Assembly (NCBI RefSeq): GCF_905171765.1
Contig: NC_053390.1
Span: forward strand, 585,244,471 to 585,308,470
Source of the DNA: Bufo bufo
Taxonomy: Eukaryota > Chordata > Amphibia > Anura > Bufonidae
Direction: 5' to 3'
DNA length: 64,000 nucleotides
The notes under the pieces are model-generated. The model was not told the DNA's origin, did not search any database, and saw nothing but the letters and a program-made list of their open reading frames with translations. Both the position numbers and the translations under genes were made by a program. Shown piece after piece: positions 11,316 through 22,412 of this stretch. The stretch's first letter is position 1, and each line of letters opens with the position of its first letter.

Positions 11316-12180
11316 ATCTGTCCAGAGGATAGGTCATCAGTAAAAAAAAATTGGAAAAGCCCTTTAAGACCTCATGCAGACAAGTGGTGTGGCAACTTTA
11401 CAGTCGTGTGTAGGCATTATAGGTACCTCCTACAGGTACCTTACTGAACCTCAATCCACCTCCTTTTTCTATTTTTTTTTTTGCCATGTTCAAACAGAAG
11501 CCATATTGGAGAGTTCTTCTCCCATATACAGACACATGGTCAAGTGCTGTATTACAGAAGTACTGAGGTCTTGTATTGCAGATGTGCCACTAGCATAAAA
11601 GACCATCTAGAACTAATTTAGAAACTAGGAGGTCACAGGCTGCAGTATCACAGTGTGCCATAATTCTCTCTTTCTCAGTATCACTCCCAACATACGTATA
11701 GAAACTGCTTTGAATTCTAAGAATTTTTAACATTGCAATATCATATGACCAAAAAAAACAAAAAAAACAGTGAGTGTTAACACAAGGTAGCCGGTGTCCA
11801 ACTGTAATGGTAACAAGATAAAAATACAGCCTCATTGTACAGTCTATCATTTTATATTCTGCAGTTCGGTATGCAGAAAAGCTTAGGACCTTGGTGTATA
11901 TATGTTTATGGTGACAGTTGTAATAGGATTCCTCGGTTTGTTTACAGTGAGGCATGGCAAAGGAAGCGGGATATAGCACACAAACATGCCTTCCTTTTAA
12001 CCTTCTGGCTGCTGGATTCTCTTCTAGCATACCATGTCAAGACAAAAGAGATATTCCGCAGAGGGAAACAGATATAGGAAGTGATCCCTAATTAGAATAA
12101 ATAGAAGTTACTGAACAGGAAAAACTTTGGACATCCTGATGTGTAAAATCATTCAAATCATACTAAAATATCAGAGGCAA
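11316..12180. other. Unassigned stretch
   Basis: AT-rich with A/T homopolymers (11343, 11470, 11752). The 146-codon minus-strand open frame at 11590-12030 has no recognisable domain and overlaps others, so it is not called. Confidence 0.35.
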
Positions 12181-12184
12181 TTAA

Positions 12185-12608
12185 AGGGGTTGTCTAAGAT
12201 ATTCATATTGATGACCTATCCTCAGGATACTCCATCAATTTCAGATTGGTAGGGATCCAACTCCTGGCCCCCACCCCCTGTTTGAAGAGGCTCCGTCTCT
12301 CTGTTGAGCGCAGAGGCCTTTTCCTAGGCCAGTGACGTCATGTTCACCAGTCACATGGCCTATGTGCAGCTCAGTCTCATTCAAGTGAATAGGACTGAGC
12401 TGTAATACAAACCACAGCTGCTATCCAATGGATTGCGCTGTGGTTGGTAAGCTGCGGCGAGGCCATGGTGCTCACCAGAGCACTGCCGCCTCCTCAAACA
12501 ACTGATCGGCAGGGGTGCCAGGAGCTAGCCCCCCGCGGATCTAAAATTGATGACCTATCCTAAGGTCCTAAGGATAGGACATGAATATTAAACACCCGGA
12601 CAACTTCT
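12185..12608. mobile_element. TTAA MITE, TIR AGGGGTTGTC
   Basis: TTAA at 12181-12184 and 12609-12612. Ends AGGGGTTGTCTAAG...TGATGACCTATCCTCAGGAT and its mirror ATGACCTATCC...AGGATAGGACATGAATATT...CGGACAACTTCT. The inner part has GTCACATGGCC and a loosely mirrored core. Non-coding. 12613-13245 after it shows nothing recognisable. Confidence 0.8.
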
Positions 12609-13245
12609 TTAATGCCGGTTGGCCCAATGTATGAGCTTGTATCTGTTATCGATCCTCTCAGAAATAAAATGATCAGAATATTGTCTATTGGTGGACAGTC
12701 CTGAATTCCTCAATCTACAGTGAGAGCCCCAGGTCCCTTTCTGGTGTGCCTCTTTTAGTATCTGATGTCACACAGCAGATCGCCTTGTGTTCCATGCCTC
12801 TCTGAACTACTAAGGATTTCTCACAGGAAATATTGACGGCAGGAAATTCATCAAATATCCAAGCAATTTCTTCTCTCTTTTCTTCTGGTTGATTCAAAGC
12901 TTACTACAATGATTTTCCTTAAAATAGCCTGGCCAATCAGTTTACCCGAAAGCTAGTATTTCTTGTTAGTTATATTGTATGGCTGTAAAGTCTTTACATT
13001 CTATGCGCCTGCTGAGCATTCAGATCTGTTGTTCACATTTATATTGCCTTTTATAGACATGCTGCTTCTCACTACTATATATGTTTGTTACTGTCAGTTC
13101 TAAACTATTTCTAAGAAACACTGAATTTGGAAAAGAGAAATTAAAAAGATCAATAGTAAAGGCCTGTATATGGTGGGCATTTATATTTACAAGTCTCTTG
13201 TTTCTGACCGATCATAACAATAACTAGCTAGATTGCATAAAGACT

Positions 13246-14573
13246 AGTGTTGATCGAGCACCAAAGTGCTCAGGCCAACCCGGGTGCTCTGTAGAGCACC
13301 CGAGCACAATGGAAGTCAATGGGAGAACCCGAGCATTAAGCCAGTAACCCCTGCTCTGAAGAGGAGAGGGTGTCTGGTTCACAGAAAAAGGTTAGAAATT
13401 GATGGAAACACCACTGAAATGGTTTGGAAACAGCATGGGGAGGACATCTGGATGCATCTTGGACTCCTATTACCTATGACATACAATAGACAACCACAGA
13501 AAGGCTATATGCCAAAATCCGGGTATGTGCAAGCCAACAATCTATCCATGAGACAGATACAGTTAGCACACCTTACAATGGCAGCCTTGTGTGCTATGAG
13601 ACATTCAAAACCAGCTCTCATCTGACGGAGAGCCAGTAAGCCTCAAAGTTGCTTCATATTTGTTGGATGGCTTGGGTGGACCTGCACACCTAGATCATTA
13701 TCATTACGGTGACAAAAAGTTTTCTGATTGTCCTAACAAAATATTCAATAACCTTTCTATACAGTTTTATCACGTAATGATCTAGGTGCGCAAGTCCACC
13801 CAAGCCATCCAACAGTTATAGAGCAACTTTGAGGCTTACTGGCTCTCAGTCAGATGAGAGCTGGTTTTGAATGTCTCATAGTGCACAAGGCTGCCATTGT
13901 AAGGTATGCTGACTGTATCTGTCTCATGGATAGATTGTTGGCTTGCACATACCTGGATTTTGGCATATAGCCTTTCTGTGGTTGTCTATTGTATGTCATA
14001 GGTAATAGGAGTCCAAGATGCATCCAGATGTCCTCCCCATGCTGTTTCCAAACCATTTCAGTGGTGTTTCCATCAATTTCTAACCTTTTTCTGTGAACCA
14101 GACACCCTCTCCTCTTCAGAGCAGGGGTTACTGGCTCTCAAGTCAGATGAGAGCTGGTTTTGAATGTCTCATAGTGCACAAGGCTGCCATTGTAAGGTAT
14201 GCTGACTGTATCTGTCTCATGGATAGTTTGTTGGCTTGCACATACCTGGCTTTTGGTATATAGCCTTTGTGTGGTTGTCTATTTTATGTCATAGGTAATG
14301 GGAGTCCAAGATGCATCCAGACATCCTCCCCTTGCTGTCTAAAACCATTTCGGTGGTGTTTCCATCAATTTAAAATAAATAAATTGTGAAGCAGACACCC
14401 TCTGTTCTTCAGAGCAGGGGGTGCCTGGTTTAATGCACAGGTCTCCCATTGATTTTCATTGTGTTCAATTGTGCTCAAGCATACACAGTATTCAGCCAAA
14501 CACTGCAATGTGCCGAGAATAGCGATGCTTGAACCGAACTGCTGTTCGGCTGAGCATGCTCGCTCAACACTAA
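13246..14573. mobile_element. Three-armed foldback element
   Basis: Tips AGTGTTGATCGAGCA and GCTCGCTCAACACT are inverted. Inside, arm A (13335-13701) and arm B (13778-14135) are long inverted copies around a spacer of about 76 nt. Arm C (about 14136-14425) is a further copy in the same direction as B, cut shorter at its outer side. The arms are highly alike (CATCCAGATGTCCTCCCCAT, GACAGATACAGTCAGCATA and variants). The open frames in A and B are the same non-coding text. No transposase. Confidence 0.8.
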
Positions 14574-14749
14574 TAAAAACCAATGATAAAAATATTGGCC
14601 AGCATTTTATAAACCACTGATTAATAGTCTGCTGTTTGAAGAGTTGCTCCATGTAAAATTGCCTTAAGCCCCTAGAAAAGGTGAAAAGGTGACCTGATTG
14701 GGATAGCTTGTACTATGCCATATGTGACCTTAATTGTCTAAATGGCTGC

Positions 14750-15150
14750 ACAGCTAAGGGTACTTTCAACCTTGCATTGCTGGATTCCGGCAGGTTCCAT
14801 CGCCAGAACTGTCTGCCAGATCTGGCATCTGCATGCAAACGGAAACTATTTGTAGACAGATCCGGATGCAGTTCCGTCTCACAAATGCATTGCAATATCG
14901 GTCTCTCCAGTGTTTAAAGGTCTGCGCATGCGGCAATATTAATGCGGGATCCGGCACTAATACATTCCTATGGAAAAAAATGCCGGATTTTTGGCCGGAG
15001 AGAAAAATGCAGCATGCTGCGGTTTTTTCTCCGTCCAAATACCAAAAAAAGACTGAACTGAAGACATCCTGATGCATCCTGAATGGATTGCTTTCCATTC
15101 AGAGTGCATTAGGATAAAACTGATCAGTTTTTTTCCGGTATTTAGCCCCT
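14750..15150. mobile_element. Probable decayed MITE
   Basis: TAAGGGTACTTTCAACCTTGC at the left resembles the TACTTTCACAC tips. The interior holds GGATTCCGGCAGGTTCC, ATGCCGGATTTTTGGCC and CATCCTGAATGG pieces. The right end is not sharp. Confidence 0.45.
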
Positions 15151-15255
15151 AGGATGGAATTCAGTACCCTAAATGTCTTTTTTTCTTACTCAAAATGTAT
15201 CCATTCGCTTTACTTTTGGGACAAGCAAAGGTGTAGGGTACTCTTGGAAATGACC

Positions 15256-15625
15256 TTTAGGCCTCCTGCACACCAACATATGCGCCCCTGCAAAACTCTG
15301 ACTGTGGGGCAGCCGTAGCGGTTGTGGACCCATTTACTTTATTGAGTCCACGATCCGCCCGTTCCGCAAAAATATAGGACATGTTCTATCATTTTGCGTA
15401 ACGGAAGTACGGGACGAAACCCCACGGGAGCACTCCGTAGGGTTCCGTTCCGCACTATTCCGCATCTCCGGATTTGCGGACCCATTGAAGTGAATGGGTC
15501 TGCATCTGTGATGCGGAATGCACACGGAATGGTGCCCGTGTATTGCGGATCCGCAAATGCAGTCCGCAATACGGCAACAGGACACCTACGGTCATGTGCC
15601 CTACGGTCATGTGCAGGAGGCCTTA
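15256..15625. mobile_element. Palindromic MITE, TIR TTTAGGCCTCCTGCACAC
   Basis: Right end CATGTGCAGGAGGCCTTA. Inner GTTCCGCAAAAATATAGGAC...GGAACG and CCATTGAAGTGAATGGGTC. An internal short repeat (TACGGTCATGTGC twice at 15587-15613) lies before the right tip. Confidence 0.75.
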
Positions 15626-15644
15626 GGGTCCTTTTGCATGTGCC

Positions 15645-15920
15645 AAGGATCAAGAAAATTATAGGGGATGAACGTCCAAACGAACGCTTGTTCCTGAAAA
15701 TTGCACTGTGTAAATGTGGCGTTGATCACCCAACAAACAAGCAAATGCCAATTAGGTGATTGCATCGCTCATAAAGCACCTAAAGGATCATGAAAATTAT
15801 GGGGGATGAATGTCCAGACAAACGCTTGTTCCTGAAAATTGCACTGTGTAAATGTGGCGTCGATCACCCAACAAACAAGCAAATGCCCATTAGGTGGTTG
15901 CATCATTCATGCAGCACCTA
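15645..15920 (+). repeat. Tandem duplication, 138-bp unit x2
   Basis: AAGGATCAAGAAAATTATAG (15645) recurs as AAGGATCATGAAAATTATGG (15783), and TTCCTGAAAATTGCACTGTG and CACCCAACAAACAAGCAAAT follow in both. The offset is 138 nt with a few per cent differences. It overlaps the end of a MITE-like sequence. Confidence 0.88.
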
Positions 15921-16313
15921 AAATTGTTGTTTGTGATTAGCATATCATGTTGTCTAAATAGGGATCTGCTGACAACAAACAATGAACTTGCATAGGGAGG
16001 AATGATCACAGTAACGACCGTTCATCCCCGTATAGACAATTCTGATTATTACATTTGTACTGTAGCACAAATGGAGATTTTCCAATATTATGGGAGAATT
16101 CTTTGTACAGTAATGACATGATCCTTTTCTGGAAGAGACAAATACAGAGTGTTGTATGATATATGCTATATACAGTACAGACCAAAAGTTTGGACACACC
16201 TTCTCATTCAAAGAGTTTTCTTTATTTTCATGACTATGAAGGCATCCAAACTATGAATTACCACATGTGGAATTATATACATAACAAACAAGTGTGAAAC
16301 AACTGAAAATATG

Positions 16314-16586
16314 TCATATTCTAGGTTCTTCAAAGTAGCCACCTTTTGCTTTGATTACTGCTTTGCACACTCTTGGCATTCTCTTGATGAGCTTCAAGAG
16401 GTAGTCCCCTGAAATGGTCTTCCAACAGTCTTGAAGGAGTTCCCAGAGATGCTTAGCACTTGTTGGCCCTTTTGCCTTCACTCTGCAGTCCAGCTCACCC
16501 CAAACCATCTCGATTGGGTTCAGGTCCGGTGACAGTGGAGGCGAGGTGATCTGGCGCAGCACCCCATCACTCTCCTTCATGGTCAA
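16314..16586 (-). pseudogene. C-terminal piece of Tc1 transposase
   Basis: 90 codons: the catalytic Glu motif DLNPIEMVWGEL, then the C-terminal helices LWELLQDCWKTISGDYLLKL and the end KGGYFEEPRI. The DNA-binding domains and both catalytic Asp residues are missing. A shorter copy of the same tail lies inverted at 17010-17115. Confidence 0.85.
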
Positions 16587-16789
16587 ATAGCCCTTACTTT
16601 CAAAGTTTTCCCAATTTTTCGGCTGACAGACTGACCTTCATTTCTTAAAGTAATGATGGCCACTCATTTTTCTTTACTTACAGTAGCTGCTTTTTTCTTG
16701 CCATAATACAAATTCTAACAGTCTATTCAGTAGGACTATCAGCTGTGTATCCACCTGACTTCTCCTGAACGCAACTGATGGTCCCAACC

Positions 16790-16950
16790 ATTGGAGTCGG
16801 GAAGGAATTTTTTATTCCCCTAAAGTGAGGAAAATTGGCTTCTACCTCACAGGGTTTTTTTGCCTTCCTCTGGATCAACTTGTAGGATGACAGGCCGAAC
16901 TGGATGGACAAATGTCTTTTTTCGGCCTTATGTACTATGTTACTATGTTA
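16790..16950 (+). mobile_element. LINE 3' tail inserted in the Tc1-derived element
   Basis: About 161 bp beginning ATTGGAGTCGGGAAGGAATT, with GGCCGAACTGGATGGACAAA and a short TACTATGT tandem tail at 16931-16950. Related element versions that I recall run directly from GGTCCCAACC to ATTTATAAGGC, so this block is an insertion. It resembles the 3' end of the CR1/L2-type LINEs here. Confidence 0.65.
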
Positions 16951-17276
16951 TTTATAAGGCAAGAAATCCCACTTATTAAACCTGGCAGGGCACACCTGTG
17001 AAGTGAAAAACATTTCAGGGGACTACTTCTTGAAGCTCATCAAGAGAATGCCAAGAGTGTGCAAAGCAGTAATCAAAGCAAAAGGTGGCTACTTTGAAGA
17101 ACCTAGAATATGACATATTTTCAGTTGTTTCACACTTGTTTGTTATGTATATAATTCCATATGTGTTAATTCATAGTTTTGATGCCTTCAGTGTGAATCT
17201 ACAATTTTCATAGTCATGAAAATAAAGAAAACTCTTTGAACGAGAAGGTGTGTCCAAACTTTTGGTCTGTACTGTA

Positions 17277-19214
17277 TATGCTATTGTATTGTTTCATTAA
17301 TGTTGGGCCACAGTTTTTATAGAACCTGAAAACAAGTTTAGTTTAGATCTCAACGAACAAAATCTACATTTCTCCTTAGTCGGATGTAGATACCGTCTTT
17401 GATGGACACTTTTCCTTGAGCTGTTAAACAGCAGTTCAGTGTAAGCCAGGTCAGGTTGTATAAAGCAAAAAGCAAGAGAAAGGTGCATATGATAGTTAAA
17501 GTTATCCGCTTTAAAAAAAAAACTTGTTTTCATACCCTATTAAAGAGTTAATAGAGGGAGAACCCTGTTCAGGATTTTCATTGCTTGTCCAGAGGAGAAT
17601 GTACAAAGAGCATCTCTTACTCTAGAGGACCAGTCCTGTCCTGCCTTACACAGAAAACTCAATGATAGAAACGGGCACTATGTCATGCTTAATTTCAACT
17701 GTGGTGGTACTGCAGGGAAACTGAGCACTAACTATCCAGGTCAGCAGACCGCTAAGTGATCTGCTTATTTTTAAGGTACCCTTTCAAACCAGTAACATTA
17801 ACCGTTATCAACAGCTTCATCTATAAACAACGGTTCCTCGTCCTGGTTTTCCTGCTAATGTATACAAATTCCATAAGGCTTGTGTCTATAAAGAACTAAA
17901 CATATGATACCGAAGGCAAAAGGCAATTATTGTAATAGATAGCAGTGAATATGGGATTTGATACTTTATTGTTCTAGTTGCTGAGCAGACTAAAGCTTCC
18001 CTTGATAAATGCTGAGCAGGCACATTCACACTCCATATCTAGCATCTGTATGGACTGATAGTGTATTGTGCAACAATAGCATAATAACAAGTTCCAACCC
18101 CATTGCACACCAACCTCTAATTAACTGGGTGGGCAAAAACTAGTAGGATTCAGGACATTCAACTAAGATCAAATTTCCCACGGCTGTCTATTCCACCACT
18201 ATCAACTGTCAATGATGAGAGGTGAGGGGTGCTAATGGTTGCAGTTTTATAACAGAGCACCTATGTCCCTTACCTACTTTATGCAGTTATGTATTGCTTA
18301 CTCAAATCCTATTTTTCATGAAGAGATTCAATATTTTTATTGCTTTCTATGACGGAGCAATATAAAGACATCTTTAGGGCACGTCCTCGTGGCACAGATA
18401 CGTTGCAGATTTGCCATCATGGATTTACGTGTGATAAATCCACAGTGTATTGCAATGCCAGCAAAGTAGATGAGATTTTAGCAAATCTTATGCACACGCT
18501 GCTCCATTCGTAGCATGTCAACTTACCCGCTGGAAAGCCATACCAAAATCCCCAACAAATCCATGTGGATTTCCATTGCAGATATCCAAAGCATTTATGC
18601 ATCAAAATCCACATGCAACTCAGAGTTTGCCAGAGATCCCTGGTGGATTTTTCCTCTTCACATTTAGTCCCATGTGGACATAACATAAATTTAGAAGTAA
18701 TATTTTGTCTTTAAATGGGTTCTCCGGGCTTTAAATATAGATGACCTATCTTTTATAGGATCATATTGTATCCTTGAAAGTTTAAAATATTTTATCTGAA
18801 AATATAAAAGTGGCCATATGCAAGTCTATCAGAAGTTAGAGCATCCATCAAAGTTTGGTAATTATATTTCTTTAGCTGGCATTTTTCTGTTTTTGGTAGA
18901 CAGTTTCACAACAGTGGCAACAGGAAGTGCAACCTATGAGGTGATAAGTACAAGATTAGTCAGGGCCAGACTGCTCCATACAACCCTATCGGAAATACTG
19001 AAATCACTCATAATGTCAGCATATTGCTACATATAGCCATGGAGGGATAGGGGGCATTTATTCTAAAGTACATGGGGATTGCATCAGTTGTCCTATAAGT
19101 AAAGGATATATTAGACTGCCACTCGTTAGCAATCATCTCACAGTCTAGTACTGCCTCTAAATGCCTGATGAACATTCGCTCAACAGGCAGTCCAGATATT
19201 TCAGCAGGCTCTGT
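17277..19214. other. Unassigned stretch
   Basis: No supported gene. 18373-18690 has mirrored AAATCCACA and TGTGGATTT phrases, suggesting a decayed palindromic repeat. 18713-18760 (TTAAATGGGTTCTCCGGGCT, GATGACCTATC) is a truncated TTAA MITE end. The rest is AT-rich single-copy-like sequence. Confidence 0.35.
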
Positions 19215-19686
19215 CTAAGGGTCCATTCACACATCAGTATTTTTACCTTTCCAGATAAACGTTCCTTTTTTTGGCGGATCCGTTTTTCAGTACAACCTTC
19301 CGTTTTTTTACTAAAGTGCTTCCGAATCCTTTCCGTGTTTCCGTTATTCAGTTTTATTTTTTTTCATCCATTTTCCTGTCAACGGATCCGCAAAATCGGA
19401 TGACATTCGGATGGTTTTGTGCATGTCATCCGCATTTATGCGGATCCATTGACTTGAATGGACAACGGACCCGAAAAACGGACAGAAAGTAGGACAAGCT
19501 TAATTTTTTTTCAGGATCCGCATACTCGAAAATAGGAAAACGGAACGGATTCCGTGATTCGGACAGCACTATGATTGGTGTCCGCATTTTTGCAGAGGCA
19601 ATTGAAATTAATGGATCAGAAAAAACGTTCCAATTTAAATCGGAACGGAAACGGAGTGTTATAGCGGACGTGTGAATGGACCCTAA
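19215..19686. mobile_element. Palindromic MITE, TIR CTAAGGGTCCATTCACAC
   Basis: Right end GTGTGAATGGACCCTAA. The inner halves hold mirrored GGATCCG...CATTGACTTGAATGGACAACGG. Non-coding; the open frames inside follow the A/T bias. Confidence 0.78.
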
Positions 19687-19846
19687 TAGTGATCTGCCGC
19701 CCGCACACTGCTGTCCTGCATGAGGATAAGCGATGGCATAGCTATCGCTCCTCCCCATTTTGCAGAGGACATCGCTGCATGTAATAGCAGCAGTGTCCTC
19801 TGCTAGCTATCTGGCGACTGCCGGAAGGGAACGCTTCCCTCCCGAC

Positions 19847-20367
19847 AACCGCTTGCAGCATTGGGGTGTCTAATACACCCTTAACATAGAGTAAGGTGAT
19901 GTTCTTGGTGGGAAAACCTTATGGCCCAGATTAACTGTACTAATCCTATAGATGACGTAAGCGTAGGATGTCTAGACTTTCACCAAATTCATCATAGTGC
20001 CTCAGGCTGGGTAATAAATGTAGTGCTGGGATAGACACAGTTGAATAAAATCATCTGATAAATGTTCGTTTCGCATATACAGCCATACATATTTTTATCC
20101 ATATTGCAACCGCTTGCATCATTGGGGTGTCTAATACACCCTTAACATAGAGTAAGGTGATGTTCTTGGTGGGAAAACCTTATGGCCCAGATTAACTGTA
20201 CTAATCCTATAGATGACGTAAGCGTAGGATGTCTAGACCTTCACCAAATTCATCATAGTGGCTCAGGCTGGGTAATAAATGTAGTGCTGGGATAGACACA
20301 GTTGAATAAAATCTTCTGATAAATGTTCGTTTCGCATATACAGCCATACATATTTTTATCCATATTG
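19847..20367 (+). repeat. Tandem duplication, 261-bp unit x2
   Basis: CAACCGCTTGCAGCATTGGG (about 19846) recurs as CAACCGCTTGCATCATTGGG (20107), and the text stays parallel to TATTTTTATCCATATTG (ends 20106 and 20367). The copies differ at only a handful of bases (for example GACTTTCACC against GACCTTCACC), so the duplication is young. The unit includes a MITE end plus a GCCCAGATTAACTGTAC-type repeat. Confidence 0.92.
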
Positions 20368-22300
20368 CCTGTTACAGTTGTTCAAGCTGGCAATACATGT
20401 TCAATGAAACCATGCGACGGAGGAAAGATCGTTCTTGGACTGTTCTTTCAAAGACAGATCTTTCATTGAACTACAGATCTTTCGTCCAACTTTCAGACGA
20501 AAATATTAAACACGGCCGATTTCTTTTCAGATGATAATGGTCTGTCATCAGTTGGCTAAAACGATCGTTCATTGTTCATTTCAATCAAGGAATATTCATT
20601 TTGGTAATATTACTTATTATCTTTACTCTATACCAGCCATTAGTTGCCTTCATTTGAGACAGAATTTTATGCTAGAATTGTGGCACAATTTTGGTGCAAA
20701 ACACTGCACCTTAGGCCATGCCCATTTCCCACCAAGCTCTACCCCTTTCTGATGAGCCCCACTCACTTTTTGAGCAAGTCTGAAAAAGTTTAGAAACCAT
20801 AATTGCTCTAAATTGGCCCATTTAGCTCTCCTTTCTAGATAAATTTTAGGCGCAGACACATTAGTAAATCTAGGTCTTTGTCTAAACTCAGGACTCCTCC
20901 ACTACTTAGATAAAGCTAATGGCTAACTCTATTGCAGCTCTTTTCGCTGGAAAAACATTTTGCTACACACAGAAAACAATACACAGCATGATCCATTGAT
21001 TTCAATGGAAGCATTGCCATGCTTTGAGTTCACTTCATGTCATGGGCAGTGCAATTGTTAGGATTTATTCACAACTGTGGTAGAGGTTCCAGCAGAAGCC
21101 TCTGTTGCAGATTCTGGGGGGGGGGGGGGGGGGGTAATACAGTGGTATATGTCTAGCAAAATGCTGGTAGTCATTCTGGAAACCTAACAGAACGCATTGT
21201 AGTGAAGATCCATTAGCAATGGCAGTGTCTGGCATATTCTGGATCCGGTAATTCCGGTATTCTGTTTCTATACCAGAACAGAGTACTGAAATCTGGCTGC
21301 AGACGTGATCCTAGGATAAGAAAGACTACTCACCGCTACAAGTTAAAAAGAGTTTAACATTTTGTCTTTGTAGGCTTTTGGTGTAGTTTTCTATTTTACT
21401 GTAACATGTGGACCTTGCTTTAAACACAATTAGAAGTGTTGTCCAAAGATTTAAACACTGTCCATCCACCTGGTAGGGGATAAGTGTTGGAACACGTGAA
21501 TGGGGGTTGTGTACCCTACCATATGCATGGAGTGATGGTTGAGCATGCACACTTCTGCTCCATTCATCTTTATGTGACTGCAGAAGATTATCGAGCACTG
21601 CATTCAGCTTCTCCTCGGCAGTCCCCTAAGATGAATGAAGCTGCAGTGTGCATGCTTGACCATTGCTCTGTTCAAACAGAGGGGTCCAAATTTTAACTAT
21701 GTACAGATACTGTTGGATATACTACAACTCCTATTGTGTACACAGTAAAGAGAAACTATTGTTAAGTTCAATATGGCTTTGTCTATGACTCTCCTAACAC
21801 CACATGCCGACCATTGCATTCACATCACATGCCCTGCCTAGCACCCACATGGACATTAACATCATGGACACCCTCATCAGGCAGGTAGCCCACAGCTACA
21901 TGGTGTTCTGGCCCAAGGGAGCACAGGGTGCCCCTCTTTCACTGCATCACCCCAGGGAGCGATGGTTTGAGGAAGTACAGCATGACGCATCATCATCAGG
22001 CCACTTCCATCTTCTGCTCTTGCTCCTCAGAGGTTCGATACACAGCCTCCAGGAGCTCATAAAATGCCAGACTTTGATAGATCTACCCCTTATTTCCTAT
22101 CCTGACATTTCAAATGTCAGTTATGAATAGCAAGAACCACAAATATGATTTTAAGATGTTTTATGGCCTATAATGAATGAACTGTCACGTTTTACAACGC
22201 CAGCTTGACTACATAATGCAAAAACTCAAAACAACAATGTAAGTATCTCAGAGAGCCGTTTAGAGAGCACATTTCCAGTTATATAGTTAGTATGGCTGAA
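20368..22300. other. Unassigned stretch with old repeats and a G19 run
   Basis: 20650-20880 belongs to the dispersed GCCAAAATTTTA/TTAGTAAATCTAGG family. A run of 19 G lies at 21116-21134. 21480-21665 is a loose palindrome (TGAGCATGCACACTTCTGC and GTGTGCATGCTTGACC). The 108-codon frame at 21804-22130 has no recognisable domain. Confidence 0.35.
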
Positions 22301-22306
22301 AGAAAG

Positions 22307-22412
22307 AGGCTGCTGTGTATGCTCTCGGATTTGCCCTTAACAAGATGGCTTCCAATCGGCACACATCAGCCATCTTTGTTAAGGGCAAATCCGAGAGCAA
22401 AAACAGCAGCCT
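22307..22412. repeat. Short perfect inverted repeat
   Basis: Arms 22307-22351 and 22367-22412 (GCTCTCGGATTTGCCCTTAA and its complement) with a loop of about 15 nt. No flanking duplication noted. Confidence 0.75.

Larger units (their letters stand above)
16173..17274. mobile_element. Tc1-derived element with two identical-type ends
   Basis: Tips CAGTACAGACCAAAAGTTTG and CAAACTTTTGGTCTGTACTG, TA on both flanks (16171-16172, 17275-17276). Both halves carry the 3' end of a Tc1 transposase. On the minus strand at 16586-16314 it reads [20 protein letters not shown] to RVCKAVIKAKGGYFEEPRI; on the plus strand at 17010-17115 the same tail recurs. So the element is a foldback made of two right ends and has no complete transposase. 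Confidence 0.88.

Noticed and set aside
11590..12030. 146-codon minus-strand open frame
   Set aside because: No family resemblance, overlapped by another frame, AT-rich composition.
13266..14056. Open frames of 119 and 68 codons sharing the same protein text
   Set aside because: They are the two inverted arms of a foldback element; the frame is a by-product and shows no domain.
21804..22130. 108-codon open frame
   Set aside because: No recognisable domain or splice context, and a low-complexity Leu run; likely chance.
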